64,000 nucleotides of DNA from Amblyornis subalaris (GCA_018881555.1 JACAXG010000063.1:4737930-4801929); one strand, 5' to 3'; counted from the stretch's first letter, positions 12,991-25,405 are shown. Notes: generated from the letters alone by a model not told the origin. Program-made: numbers and translations.

Positions 12991-13685
12991 TTAACATCAC
13001 AAAAGGGATTCTGAGTGATACCGTAANGTAAATAAAACATAGGAATGCTAATAAAGAACAGTAGTGAACAGTGTTTTCNGTTAATAATAATAATAGCAAA
13101 TAGAATATTTCAGCTCTACTTATTGTATTTTCTCATGCAAGTGGAGATAGATACAAGAGCTGTTGATTTACAAGTTATTATATTTTACTTAGGAATTATT
13201 CTCCTCCAGAACTTTTACTGGTTGTCGTTCTGCTAAGAGCAACAGTCATGGAACTTTTTAGTAGAGACAGAAAACAGTTGTCAAAGTTGAGGAAGACACA
13301 TAGAAAGAGGAAAAATGATTAATTTTATTCTTAGTTCTCTTTTTTTCTAGAAATATAGGGAAAGTTCACGGACAATACTGGGAATATTTTTTTCTGGAAA
13401 TATAAGACAGTTGTCTTGTTTGTTGCTNCAGTAACATAATATGCTCTAATGCAGCTATGGCACTTTATTTTGTGGCATGTTAGTGTTAAACAGTGCCAGG
13501 ATTCTGAGGTCAGTCATGTAGGCTGAATAGTTACATCTGAGTATATTTTATTTGCCTCCTTTTAGACTATTTGAGAATTCTTAGTAGCTGTGTTGAAGGC
13601 TTCTCCCGTTTTGCTGAAAGAACAGATTTTTACATCTTGTCGAGCTGACACTTCTTGNTAACACCTGCTTCTTCCCCTTCTCCAG

Positions 13686-13869
13686 AGGAACTCAAGGAGA
13701 AACTCCAGAAGTATGTTGATGAGGTGAATGCCCACAAGCCTGGTTTCATCAAGGTTGTTCGGCACAGCAAGCAGGAGGGGCTGATCCGATCTCGGGTTAG
13801 CGGCTGGAGAGCGGCCACGGCACCGGTCGTCGCTCTCTTTGATGCCCATGTGGAATTCAATGTGGGATG
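13686..13869 (+). CDS. GALNT18: GALNT18 exon A (catalytic domain, DxH motif)
   Basis: This is a 184-base internal exon. The acceptor is a pyrimidine tract ending CTTCTCCAG at 13685 and the donor is GTATGT at 13870. It starts after base 1 of a codon and ends after base 2 of a Trp codon. It encodes part of the GT-A-fold catalytic domain, from an ELKEKLQ helix through VVRHSKQEGLIRSR to VVALFDAHVEF. The DAH at 13841-13849 is the family DxH motif, in which Asp and His bind the Mn2+ and UDP-GalNAc diphosphate. The sequence NAHKPGFIKVVRHSKQEGLI is the strongest pointer to GALNT18 rather than GALNT9 or GALNT17. The preceding exon is not in the window. The open frame extends upstream through the intron to 13655, so the start here is set by the splice acceptor, not by a Met. 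Confidence 0.93.
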
Positions 13870-14776
13870 GTATGTGCCTCCTCGAATTTTTCTGACCCAG
13901 GGGCCTTTTCCAGCTGCNGGTTATGAATTACTGACTGGCATTTCTCTTGCGTGTAGAGGGTGAGTTAGCATTCTGAGCTTTTTAATGGAGATTTAGACAC
14001 AATCGTGGACACAAGCGTGAATAATATGCTTGTGCTGGGTAACGTGATCTAGATCCATTTTTATGGTCTGAGTTATCTTTTGATCTAATTACAGTGTATT
14101 TAAATGATATTGGAAAACTGCACATTAAAAACCTCTTCCAGTAGTGCAGCACTTTGCCCATGAGGGCAAATTTCTCTTCTTTTCATTAAAAATATTGTGT
14201 TTATTTTATTTTCTGCAGTGTAAACAAAGAAGTGTTATTTTGGCCACTCTGCAACAGTAGACATAACTAAAATAATGCATTCTAACTTGTTCAGTCTGGA
14301 TTTAATATCTCTGTTGCTTCTTAAGTAAAAACGATGGTAAAAAGGCAGGAACTTCTGTCCCTAGGATAGATCTATTATTAACTCTGATCTTGATGTCCTT
14401 GATAACATTGAGAGCCTGAAGTTATTGTTATTTGGTAGCAAGGGTATAAATGCACTATGATATGCAGATACTAATTTCTTCCATCCACCAGAAAACATCA
14501 AGGTTGACAATAGGGCATCCTAGAGAAAATATTGCAGTGTGTTATTTTGGGGCAGATCCTGCATTGTTAAAACTCCCATCTCAAAGCAGAGGGAGCTCTG
14601 AATAGCTTTAGACTTTGCTCCTTCTGAAAANTACAGCATAAGCTGCTTTTTATTTGGTGGGTGGACTGGATGATCTTTAAAGACCCCTTCCAACCTAAAT
14701 TATTCTATGATTTCTCTCACTGCTATGTTTTTATTGATGTAATCCTAACAATTTATTTGTTTTTGGTTTNTTTTAG
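13870..14776 (+). other. Intron A-B (907 bp)
   Basis: The intron begins GTATGT and ends TTTTAG with an ambiguous base in the polypyrimidine tract (14770). It splits a Trp codon at phase 2. Its last ~120 bases include a CR1 3' tail. Otherwise I see nothing but unique AT-rich sequence. Confidence 0.85.
14657..14714 (+). mobile_element. CR1 LINE 3' tail next to exon B
   Basis: GGACTGGATGATCTTTAAAG, CCCCTTCCAACC and the terminal ATTCTATGATTTCT are the signature of the CR1 3' end. The fragment stops only 62 bases before exon B, so it sits in or beside the branch-point region. Confidence 0.85.
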
Positions 14777-14974
14777 GGCTGAACCAGTGCTCACCAGGAT
14801 AAAAGAAAACAGAAAAAGAGTAATTTCTCCATCATTCGATAACATTAAGTATGACAATTTTGAGATAGAGGAGTATCCCCTCTCAGCCCAGGGGTTTGAC
14901 TGGGAGCTGTGGTGCCGATATCTGAACCCTCCTAAGTCCTGGTGGAAGCTGGAGAACACAACTGCTCCGATAAG
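14777..14974 (+). CDS. GALNT18: GALNT18 exon B (catalytic domain)
   Basis: This is a 198-base exon. Its first G completes the Trp codon begun in exon A (GW|AEPVL). The acceptor is TTTTAG ending at 14776 and the donor is GTAACT at 14975. It ends after two bases of an Arg codon (APIR). It encodes AEPVLTRIKENRKR, the SPSFDNIKYDNFEIEEYP segment and FDWELWCRYLNPPKSWW, with WELWC at 14901-14915. These segments form the part of the catalytic fold between the DxH motif and the Gal/GalNAc-T motif and help shape the sugar-nucleotide and acceptor pocket. Length and content match the subfamily with no gaps, stops or frameshifts. An upstream in-frame ATG at 14661 lies in intronic CR1 sequence and is not taken as a start. 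Confidence 0.95.
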
Positions 14975-17753
14975 GTAACTGTGGCCTAGGCTAGAGTGTC
15001 ACTGGCAATGTTTACCTAGGTGTGACAGGAGGTGGTCTCAGCTGTATAATATAGGTTTTATTGGCTGTAAAGTTATATTATTTAAATGTCCTTGAGCTGT
15101 CCTCTTCAGCTTTGTCCTTGACCCCTACACAGTCATCAACAAAACTCTTGTTTTCTGTAGAACTTTTAAAATAGGTTTCCTGCCCAAGTGAAATGGTAGG
15201 CAGGAATGCTCTTCAGCACTGCTTCCTNCAAATGTCTTGTCTGCCAATTTAGTGCTAATGGGCCAGAAATGGAATTTTCTTTGCAAATGCATTATATAAA
15301 CAGAGCTGATCTGACAGCTGTACTCTTTATAATGCTGTCACATAGCTTTACAGCTGTGCTGTGTCCTAGGAGTTAGTGTTTGTTCACTGTTAGTGTGTGA
15401 GCAAAGGCTGTATTAGATCCATGCCTTGGGACAATCCAGCTCTGTGCTTTCTTATCATGTCTAGAGGGTTGTTAGGCTGGTACAGAGCAGTACTCNTGTC
15501 TCAGGGAGGAGAGTAGTTGCCTCTGAACCCACTCAGCAGCTCTGCTGGGATTCCAGGCCTTCCTTGTAGATATGCACTCATTCCAAGGCGGGCACTGGTA
15601 CCTGTGCTCTAGCTTCCTGCAGAAAGGAAGTGTGAAGACTGTTTTCAGCAGCTGCAAAGCAGAACCTCAAGTAGCTCTGGCAGCTATTTTTCATCCTGTA
15701 GCTCTGTCTTTACAGGCAGTTTTCTCAGGAGCTGTCAGCTTAAACATTCTGAACTGCATTGACCCATGAACAGGACGTAGAATTGGAAAGTAGGAGATAA
15801 AAATTAACAGGTTTGCTGCAGACATATGTAAGAANCGGTGATAATTTCCACATCATTAGAAATGGTTNTCACTGTTAATGAACTCTGTGAATNCTATAAA
15901 AACATTCCTATGAAGACANGTTGAGAGTTGGAGTTGTTCAGCCTGGAGAAGAAGAGTCTCCAGTGAGATTTATAGCATCTTCCAGTACCTAAAGGGTGGT
16001 TCCAGGAGAGCTGATAAGGGACAAAGGCAGGTAGTGATAGAACAAGTGGGAATGGCTTTAAACTGAAGGAGGCCAGACTTAGATTAGATATTAGAAAGAA
16101 ATTCTTTACTGTGAGGGTGGTGAGGCACTGGACCAGGTTGCCCAGAGAAGTTGTGGATGCCCCACCCCTGAAAGTGTTCAAGGCCGGACTGGTTGGGTCT
16201 CTGAGCAACCTGATCTAGTTGCAGATGTACCTGCCTGCAGGGGTTTGGAACTAGATGATCTTTAAGGTCCTTTCCAGCCCAAGCCGTTCTATAATTCTGT
16301 GATTCATTATATTTATATTTTTATTATGGTGACTCTTAAAATTAAAACTGTTGAAACACAGAATAAAGGGCAAATCTACTTTTTCATTTTACCCCCTAAT
16401 TCTNTTCTATATGAGGACTGGGGAGTGAATGTCCTTTTATGAATACTGGATGTTTAGGTTTGTTCCCTGGAATTTTTTTTAATTCAGTGCAATATGCTGC
16501 ATGTGTGTGTTGGATAATTAAAACAAACAAACCAACACACAAAGCCATGTGTATTGATTATGGCTTCTATCATGCCTCCAGTATGCTTTTAGAATTATAG
16601 CAAAGGGAAGTAGGTACTCTGAGAAATACTTTAAAAACAACAACAAAAGCAAAAGTACCTTATCATAAAAGAAGCATAATTTTTGTAGTGATGTTAACTG
16701 CTATTTTCTTCATTAATAAATGCATCAGAAACGGTTTTTCATTGTTATAAAGTGGATACTATAGCACTTAAGGGCATAAGGATACAGATTTCTGTAGAAT
16801 TGTACAATTTGTGATTAAGACATCCTATAATCTGTTTGAAAGCAGATGTCTACACTTACTGTAGCTTGAGTGTTCTCAATAAAAGCAGGGTGATCTCCCC
16901 TGTACTGCTAATTAATATCTTGTGGTTACCAGAGTGCCTGATACCAGCATAATAATCAGAAAAGATGTTTTTATTTCTTGCCATTGTGGATTATAAGGTA
17001 GNAGAAAAATGAAAAGGCTAAATGACTCTGTATGCATTCTCCACTGCATCTCATAAAGGTAAAATTGTAGCCTCTGTGCCTGAACTCTTACCTTACTAAG
17101 ATTGGCTCTGTATAGTAAAAATTGGTTGATTCAGACCATGATATAAATAGAGCTTACTGATCCAGTAAAGATACGTGACGTTTAAATTTGGCTCGTGACA
17201 ATGAACTAATGTTACAGTATGCTGGTAAGGGCAGACTTTTCTTGGTTCTGTATGAGAAAACCTTATCTGGATGGTCCTATTCGAGAAATAATCTCTTTTT
17301 TTACATAAGCTTACAGACACAAGTTTTTTAGCTCTAGCTGAACCTGCCTTCTGGCTAAACACACAAAACTGTGCATCAGTGGGTATCCTTTGCAATTATC
17401 ATGGACAAGAGACTTGAGGACTTAGCAGGGACAGAGACTATGCTGGCTGGACCCTCAGAAACAAAGTTGGGGCTCCTGGATCTAGCACTGTTAGGACTGA
17501 AATCCTACCTGCTCTGGTGAATATGTATGTCCAATAATTTTGACTCTGTTTTCTTTTGATGGTGCTTATTTCACTTTAGAATTGAGAATATTGGGAGGCA
17601 AAGCTAAATAAATCTGTTTGAGAAATACCTCTTTAAGAATCTGCTTTGATGAACCATTTTACCCAGCAATTAGAAATAGAATCTTATGTCTGAATATTAA
17701 AATGCTACATAATCTATCTGCTAATTTTGATTGCTGCTGGTTTATTCTCCCAG
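14975..17753 (+). other. Intron B-C (2,779 bp)
   Basis: GT-AG intron in phase 2. It contains one nearly 400-bp CR1 copy. The remainder is unique AT-rich sequence with many isolated ambiguous bases between 15.2 and 17.0 kb, and no other exon is apparent. Confidence 0.85.
15909..16306 (+). mobile_element. CR1 LINE, 3' ~400 bp
   Basis: It contains the full CR1 3' succession: GTTGTTCAGCCTGGAGAAG, AGATTAGATATTAGAAAGAA, GAGGCACTGGACCAGGTTGC, CTAGATGATCTTTAAGGTCC and a tail of TTCTATAATTCTGTGATTC. It is 5'-truncated. The minus-strand open frame across it (15894-16208) is only the antisense shadow of the element. Confidence 0.95.
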
Positions 17754-17868
17754 AAGTCCTGCATTGATTGGATGCTTCATAGTAGATAGAGAATACTTCC
17801 AAGAGATTGGCCTGCTGGATGAAGGCATGGAAGTATATGGAGGAGAGAACGTGGAGCTTGGAATCAGG
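17754..17868 (+). CDS. GALNT18: GALNT18 exon C (Gal/GalNAc-T motif)
   Basis: This is a 115-base exon. The first A completes the Arg codon (IR|SPALIG). The acceptor is TTCTCCCAG ending at 17753, the donor is GTAAGG at 17869, and it ends on a complete codon (phase 0). It encodes SPALIGCFIVDREYF, then EIGLLDEGMEVYGGENVELG. The GGEN core at 17839-17850 is the Gal/GalNAc-transferase motif shared with beta-1,4-galactosyltransferases. The preceding residue is Tyr (17836-17838), where typical active GALNTs have Trp. Tyr is the rule in the GALNT8/9/17/18 group. A nine-G run lies 131 bases past the donor. The open frame past the donor to 17964 is intronic read-through. Confidence 0.95.
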
Positions 17869-17999
17869 GTAAGGAACATAATTAGCCAACGCTGGTGGCT
17901 TGCGTTTAAAATACTGCTTGCTTCTTGTTGCAGAGGGAAAAAGCAGTCAAAAACATATGGATGATGGCATGCAAATGTAAATGTGAATTTAGCATTTGA

Positions 18000-18008
18000 G
18001 GGGGGGGG
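18000..18008 (+). repeat. Run of nine G
   Basis: An uninterrupted G run lies 131 bases downstream of the exon C donor. Intronic G runs near donors often act as splicing enhancers in vertebrates. A single run is not a G-quadruplex. Confidence 0.5.
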
Positions 18009-19435
18009 TAAAAGATGAGCAAAAGCACTTTTTAAGGGAATCAATCTGGGACAAGGATAGAAATACAGAATTTAGGACTATTCTTTTGTTGAAGTAACAA
18101 TGCTAGAACTTGGCAGAGTTGTTACCTAAAACACCCTGCTTACCTGTGATCCAAGACTCAGTATGGAGGATAGTTTCTCACAGGTGTGATGGAAAAAGAC
18201 TTTCTAGATTACTTGGTTTATTGAAATTAAGAAAATCCCTGTGGAGCAAAGTGGAATATACAGGCATTTATGCTGCCTTCCAGGGGGAAGGGAATTAAGA
18301 TATTCATAAAGTGCATAAGTGCATGTATTTTCTTTTTCCATCATACACTCTTCATTCATATACTGTAATGCAGTATTGTGTGTGATTTGTGTACTTCTTT
18401 CTGTATCTCTTCACAGCTAAATACCATTCTGAAAATGCAGTGCTATTCTCTNTGAGCATCTCTCAGGCTTTTGATATGAGAGGAATTCTTAGATAGATAA
18501 TGGTAATGAAAAAAGGTGTGGTGTGTTATAAAACTAAATTCTGAACCCTGCTATGAAATGTTAGTAGAAGGTAACATTGTATTTTGTGCCTTTTAGTTGC
18601 CAGAATAAAAGCATAATAAAAGCACTGTTGTACAATGGCAAAAAAAGGAACTTACTCTAAGAATATAGAATTCTCTGCTGAGACTGCAAGATACAACAAA
18701 ACAGACTCATTTTTACGTCTGGTTTCTTGAAATTCTTTTTCTTCCACCTGTCAGAGATGAAGTGTTATTTCAGCAAGAGTGAAGCACAGAGCCCNGTTCA
18801 GCTACATTAAAGCACTTTTTTAAGGAAAGGGAGAGACAAATGCAAGACTGCTTCTTTTAATAACANCATTCTTCTCACCATGAGGGCCAGAAAGCTGCCT
18901 TCTCTTCCCTAAAACTTATTTTGCAGCTCAGTGTTGCAATGAGTTGAAAATTAATGTCACTCTGATTTTTCTGTCTTTTTTCAACTGACAAGAAACTATT
19001 GTTTCCTNGTGAGTGCGAGGAGTTTTCTCTCAGTTTGCATCATGAGATGTACTGTCTGGTCTGTGGTACTTAGCCTTGCAGGAGCTGATTGTTGAGTATG
19101 TTGANAGACAAGACCAGAGAGACACAAATCTCTGCATAATTGAAATTTTGGAGTAGACTGGATCACTGGAATAAGGCCCAACACTGCTCTGATTTCCTTA
19201 TGGCTTTTTGTCTGTCTCCAGGGAGGCAGTGCCTGACCTACATAAAATACTTTCATCTGTGACAGATTGTGGTGTGCAAGGTAGCATAATATATGCTGCC
19301 TTATCTGACTTGGATATCCTGGCTTGGATCTGTGTTCCTGGCTATCTGGAAACAAATGCCGGAGCTGTAATGAACAGATTTTCTAGCAGTTTGTTACCAG
19401 CTCTTCTCACAGTTCTCAGTGTGTCCCAGATAATA

Positions 19436-19642
19436 CAAGGATGAGGCTGAGGTCAGAGCTCATTGTGCTCTTCAACGTCCTCACAAGGGGAAGAGGAAGG
19501 GCGGGCACAGATCTCTTCACTCTGGAGACCAGTGACAGGACTNGAGGGAATGGCCTGAAGCTGTGTCAGGGAGGTTTAGCTTGGATATCAGGAAAAGGTT
19601 TTTCACCCAGAGGATGGTTGGGCACTGGAACATCTCTAGGTT
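19436..19642 (+). mobile_element. CR1 LINE fragment lacking its 3' tail
   Basis: It has GGATGAGGCTGAGGTCAGAG, CTCACAAGGGGAAGAGG, GGGAATGGCCTGAAGCTG, GGTTTAGCTTGGATATCAGG and GGTTGGGCACTGGAACA, in the CR1 order. The final CR1 segment with the terminal octamers is missing, so this copy is truncated at both ends. Confidence 0.85.
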
Positions 19643-21234
19643 ACTTGTGTTGCCTTCAACTGCGAGGCCTATGATGAATCACTTAATCAAAACAGTAATT
19701 GTTCTACAAAAACAACCTTATAATTACAGTATTAGTGCAATAAATAATGCTTACATTTTAAAATGGTGCTGTCCAATATATGACTACATATTGCTGTGCA
19801 TCATCTTTCATTGACATTTTCCTTTTGTAAGAAGTATCTAGATTCTTCTGATATTCTTCTGTGTGATAGAGCATTATCATGCAGGATAATGGAGAAGCAG
19901 ACGCCGTGTGCCCAAACTGGCCTGCTAGGGAAATTTCATGCATAAGCTTGTAAAAACAAACATCTGCAGGAATGGGACAGTTTATTTTTGACTGCAGAAA
20001 TAGCAGCAGGTGTTCGGATCATTTGAGATACCTGTTTANCTTAAACATGGTAAGTAGAACATGGTCCCGTGTCCTTTATGTTACTGGTTTTNTTCCAGAG
20101 GATGTAAAACTACTGTNAGCCAAACCACTGTGAGGAATTGGACTCTGACAAAATGGGTCTCCCACTATCCTCACTCAGGAGGTATTTTTGCCACCTTGTC
20201 ACCTGCACAAATATCTAGTTATTTGTGTTATATGAGTGCAAGAAAATCCTCAACTATTGGAAACTATATTTGAAGTATCCATTGTTGGCAAACCATAACA
20301 AGCCACAGAAAACAGGACTTTGGAGGATTATGCTCTTGACTCTGATGAATTTGTTTTGCTGCTCAGCTCTGTTGGTCTCTGATTTGGAAAATTATTTTAA
20401 CTTCTAAGATTTTTACCCTTGTCTGNGGCTTTGTAATAGCATTTGTAAAATATTAAACATATATTATTAAATAAATATTAATAGAGATCTGTTGCCTTGA
20501 GCTAGAAGCTGACAGATGAGTTCAAAATATGAATGCATTTCGATTCTTAGAAGAAACACTTTATTTTCTTCTCGAGCAAACATTTTCTTGCAAAGCTCTT
20601 TNTTTGCCCCATAAGACAAAAAAGGCAGGCTGGTTGATGCAAGACATGATAGAATCCTCTTTGAGCAGCTCAATCACTTTAAGAGGGCCTTTTGAAAGAT
20701 TCATTTACTGTGAAGCAGCATGATATTTGTAAATTCACGTTAGGATGAGTAATGCTCCTTTTTGGTTTATGTTCGAGCATTCCCANTTGAACAGTGTGCT
20801 TTTAATGGACCAGATTGCATTTGGAGGGCAAACTGGAATCACATTGCTTATCCGTGGGACCAAGCAGGAGCTGTGTGGGTAACTGCCTTATAGTGGAAAC
20901 AGAATGTGAGTGTAAGGCTGGTGTTTCTCACTGTCATTTGGGCTCTGCTTCTGGGTTGTGCTTGCACAAGCAGTACTGGTAGTTATGGAAGACCCTACAA
21001 ATCCTTTGCAATCGATTGGATGCAATCAATCAGATCCTGCATTGGATGGTTCAAGTCTGGTTTTAAGTAGGCTTCTTAAAGGCCTCTTCCAATTCCTACT
21101 GAAGTCAGCAGGAGATTTTCTATNAAAAGCAAGCCTGTAGCAATCCTTTTGTCTTTTAAAGCAGCCTACATGCTTGATAAAGCTCCCAAATATCTGTTAC
21201 AGTAAAGTTATTTGTACCACTTNTAGGGATGCCT

Positions 21235-21320
21235 TAACAAATATTCAGTGATTTGCCTGAGGTCCCAGACTAAGTCATCATCAGAGTCAAGGGAATGCAA
21301 GCCCAGGCTTTGACTTAAAG
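21235..21320 (-). repeat. MIR-type SINE relic
   Basis: CAGTGATTTGCCTGAGGTCC followed by AGTCATCATCAGAGTCAAGG and GCAAGCCCAGGCTTTGAC follows the reverse complement of the MIR core (AAGTAACTTGCCCAAGGTCA, then GTGGCAGAGCC, then AACCCAGGC). It is old and diverged. Confidence 0.5.
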
Positions 21321-22194
21321 TAATTCTGTGTGTCACAAAGACTTTGTGCTTGCAGATAAATTCGTGTTCCCAAGGATATAATGGCCCTGTTAAGTGGGTA
21401 AGAGGAAATTTTGTTAGAAGGTAAAAGCTCTTTAAGGGAAAAGGATTGGATCTTGCTCATGCTAAATGGTGTATCAGGACTTTACATCAGCTGACCCAGG
21501 AGGAAAATTGCATTTTTAGTTAGACTGAGTATGGCACGCTACTTTTACACAGTATATTGCTGTAGTGAAATTAATTGCTGAATTTCTTGTTAGTCTGGTG
21601 GTTTGTCTGTAGACCTTATGTGAAGCTGTTCTATTTCTGTTGGTGGAGAACCAGAGGAATGCAGTTTATGAATCGAGATGAAGAAATGAGTTATTTGAGC
21701 ATAAAATAGTCCCNGTGTTCTTTGGGGTATTTCCCATACATTAGGGTCCCTCTGTGTCAGAGCAAGCAGATGTGAAGTCTATCATGCCTCTCTCTGACCT
21801 ATTNTTTTTTAAATTCCAGAAGTTACTTNATTATTTGTTTGTTTTGGNGTAGTTTTTTGTGTGTCTTTTGTTTAGGTTTTTTTTGAATGTGCTTTTGGCT
21901 CTTAACTATCTTGTTTTTTATTTAACCTCCACCCACATGTACTTCTGGGGTCATGGTTTTTCATTGCTAATTAGTGAGTCTCTCCCATATGGTGCACAGG
22001 AACCAATTGCTGCTTACGCGTTCAGCCATTTCCAATCCACAGTTTTTGTGTATCCCTTTTTCCTCTTTCCCTAGAGGTTTCCAGCAATTTTACCTGTCAG
22101 TGTTTCTAACACGGGCCATAAATTACATGAAACTGTGAATATATTGTGTGTAACTTGGTGTCTGTTTTTATTAAGGAAAGCCTTTGCACAGTTG

Positions 22195-22290
22195 TCCCGG
22201 GCATGGCTGGGGTGGGGATAATTTTCTCCCTAGTTCCTGGTGCTGTGCTGTGTTTTGGATTTAGGATGAGAATAATGTTAAAGTGTTCAA
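22195..22290 (+). mobile_element. Avian ERV LTR relic, 5' part
   Basis: GCATGGCTGGGGTGGGGATA, ATTTTCTCC, then GTGCTGTGTTTTGGATTTAG and GATGAGAATAATGTTAA resemble the beginning of a common avian ERV long terminal repeat, as I remember it. Similarity fades after about 22290. No internal retroviral region, primer-binding site or coding remnant is visible, so this is at most a truncated solo LTR. Confidence 0.5.
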
Positions 22291-24339
22291 GCTGGAGTGT
22301 AGTTTCACAACACACAGGCTACACTGGGTTACATTTTCTCCCTCTCCTTGCCATGCTCCTGTTCTCCCTCTTGCAGCACACCAGTGCTTTGCTCTGCCAG
22401 CACAGTGGTCTGAATGGCTGCCCCTTACCTGCTGCCTCTGAACACCTCTGGTTCAGTAAACCTTTACGATGTACCTTTTTTCCTTAAACTGCAGGGTTAA
22501 GTTTAGTGTTAATCAGTTTGTGATTTACCGTGCTGCCTCACAAACTGTTTTGTTAGGAGCATTGACAGGCTGGTGTGCCAAGAGATAGGGACGACTAGGA
22601 ATGAACAAAGAAAGAAAGGGGATTTTTCATGGAGCTGCTGTGTTGTGGAACTGTTTGTGAGTGAGCAGTGGGATGTGTCATGTGTGCATGGTGTCCCTTT
22701 CTGTCCTTGCTGCTGGGTTCCCTTTCATGGCACTCCACTGAGCAATGTAGATCTTCCCTAAATACCCTTCAGGAAAATGAATCAAGACGTCCCCCATTCT
22801 TGCACTTACAGCTACCATCACTTGTTGTAGTCTTAAAGCCATGTTTTTAACTTGATTTAAGTAAGTAGGCCAATATCCTTTGCCACTAGGGAATGATTTA
22901 CTGTAGAGAAAACATCCTTGNTATATGATCACAGGTGCTGATCAACAGTATTAGGTTCATGATGTGTGAAGGCAAAGGGCTGAGAAGTACAAAACCAGAA
23001 ATATTCTTAGTTGTTACTTTTAGATAACATTTAAATACTACTTTTTAAGATAATGGTTTCTCTTTAACTTTGCATTAAAGCTTTACGTAGAGAGAAGTCT
23101 ATTTTGCTTTTATNGGTTTTGTGAATTAAGAAGAGGCTATTTCTAGAATGAACTCTGCAAGAAAAAAATTGTAAAGATTGACCAAATGTTACTTTCTACA
23201 AGATGTAGTCAATGCTTTTCATAGCCCACACTTTCACCAAGATAAAAATAATCCCTTAGCAGTGCAAGTATGGCATAAGCACTTGCCTAGCACCCTGTGT
23301 AACCAGCAGTGGCTTATCAGTGTGCGCAGAATTATTCCTAAAGTTAATTTTGTTTTGCAAAGTACCTCACTGTGTCAAGAATCTGAATCCCAAGATGATA
23401 CAGAATAAAATTCTCTATTCACAGNGTTATAATTCCAACAGGTTAAAAAAGAAAGGCTCTATTGAGAATAAAATAAGGAATTGTCCTTCCTCCAAATTCT
23501 GCCAGTCATGACATTAGCAGAAACTGGTTTTTTTTTTTTTGGCTTGTTCTGGTTTCAGTCGCTCCTCCATTGGAATAATTGTTTTTCCCCCCGTTTTGCC
23601 CGTGAATGCCTCAGCAGGTAACCTGCAGCTGCAGCATGTGTAATTATACATTACCAGTGATTCATTTTTGTGTTTTTGCTATTTCTGGGGAGAGAACNTT
23701 TTATTAGCTGCTCCCACAGGAAAGGAAATTATTACGGCACCAGCTAACACGTGGCATCACTGTACCCTACAAGGAAGGACGATGAGGCACTTGGAGGTTT
23801 CTCACAAATGTTTTTTCACCAGCTGTGCCTGTGTGGTCGCACGTTACCAGCTGGGAAGTAATACAGATGTCTCCATGTTTTATGAGAGGAAATTGTTGTT
23901 TATAGTGGTATGGAAGGAAGTAAAACAGTTTAAGTCAATATACACTTACAAATCAATGGACTCAGGTGAGATGTAAATTAATTTGTGCATTATTAGCCTC
24001 GTGATTAATGTCTTCCATCACTTTCAAGCCACGGCATAGTGTCAATGCCATTGTACCTTCTGGTATTGCAAGCCTTCATGGCCTAAGCTGGGAAGATTCC
24101 ATATTTGTTGCTTATCTCTAGAGATTTATTTCATTGAGTGTTTTTACTGTTGCAAGACTGATCTAGTAATCTAAAAAAGATTAGAAAAAGACTAATTCTG
24201 GGAGATCAGGGGATTGTTGTGGTGGTACAAAAGTGAGTAGATGACTGAGATGGATTCACCAGGATAGATCCAGCATGTTCAGGTCAAAGATGTAAAGGCC
24301 AGATACCTCTTTGTGTGTGACAGCACCTTGTGTTGTAAG

Positions 24340-25405
24340 TCGAGCAAGTGAGGCAAAAGACCAGCCTGGCTGAACAAGGAATCCTTCAGGAAGAAGAAAA
24401 AGAAATTGTATCATCTCTGGAAGAAAGCTCAGGCTTCACAGGAAGATTTCAGAGCCANGGTTCCTATATGCAGGGAGAAGACACAGAACGCCAAAGCTCA
24501 GTTAGAGTCGAAACTGGTCAGTGTTTAATCNGATAATAATAAGGAATTTTTAAAGTANGTTAATACCAAGAAAATGTCTAAAGGAAGTATTAGGTCAGTA
24601 CTGGTTGAAGATGGTCACCTGGCTAATAGGGATGAAGAAATGTGGAGGCATTAAATGTTTTTTTTGCCNCAGTCTTTAATAATACTGATAGAACTTGGGC
24701 TGCAGCCCTTTGGAAAGGGAACAGGGGGTCCTGGTCAATGGCAAGTTGAACAGGAGCCAGTGGTGCCCTGGCATCCANGAGGAACATCCCTGTGCTGGGG
24801 GGCATCAGGCACAGCATCGCCAGCCAGGCAAGGGAGGGCATTTTCTTGCTCTGCTCTACACTAGGGTGGCCTCACCTCGAGTCCTGTGTGCAGTTTTGGG
24901 TGCCACAATATAAAAAAACACATTAAAATATTAGAGGGTGTCCAAAGGAGGCCATGAGGATGGTGAAGAGTCTGGAGATGAAGCCATATGAGGAGTGTCT
25001 GAGATCACTTGGTCTGTTCAGCCTGGAGGAGACTGAGGGGAGACCTCACTGCAGTCTTCAATATCCTCACAAGGAGAAAAGGTGGGGAAGGCACTGATCT
25101 CATGTCTCTGGTGACCAGGGACAGGACCTGAGGAAATAGCATGAAGCTGTGTCAGGGGAACGTTTAGGTTGGATATTAGGAAATGATTCTTCCTCCAGCN
25201 GGTGGTTGGGCACTGGAACAGGCTCCCCAGGGCAATGGTGACAGCANCAGCCTGACAGAGCTCAAGAAGTGCTTGGACAACACTCTCAGGCACATGGCNT
25301 GACTCTTAGGGTGTCCTGTGCNGGCCTAGGAGTTGGACTTCCATGATCCTTGTGGATTCCTTNCTTTGTGGGTCCCTCCCAACTCAGGATATTCTATTCC
25401 ATGAT
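24340..25405 (+). mobile_element. CR1 LINE, internally deleted, with ORF2 relic
   Basis: The first part (24367 to about 24680) encodes a degraded CR1 ORF2 linker read as WLNKESFRKKKKKLYHLWKK, later NAKAQLESKL and LVEDGHLANRDEE, and ends at a frameshifted FFASVF-like stretch. It has in-frame stops and ambiguous bases. From about 24690 the sequence is the CR1 ORF2 3' end and 3' UTR, including CACCTCGAGTCCTGTGTGCA, GTTCAGCCTGGAGGAG and a terminal CCCTCCCAACTCAGGATATT. The reverse-transcriptase core that should lie between the two parts is absent, so the element is dead. Confidence 0.85.

Larger units (their letters stand above)
1..13685 (+). other. Upstream intron sequence (no exon seen)
   Basis: This stretch precedes the first recognisable exon and must contain the 3' part of the intron leading into exon A, because exon A starts inside a codon (phase 1). 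I found no convincing exon on either strand. The longest open frame, minus strand 7313-7741, has no recognisable domain. It holds MIR-type SINE relics near 5.8 kb and 6.75 kb, a CpG-dense patch near 6.6 kb, a TAATTATG motif cluster near 10.0 kb, a strong hairpin near 12.4 kb and a CR1 inserted into a MIR near 12.75 kb. The rest looks like ordinary AT-rich intron. Confidence 0.7.
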
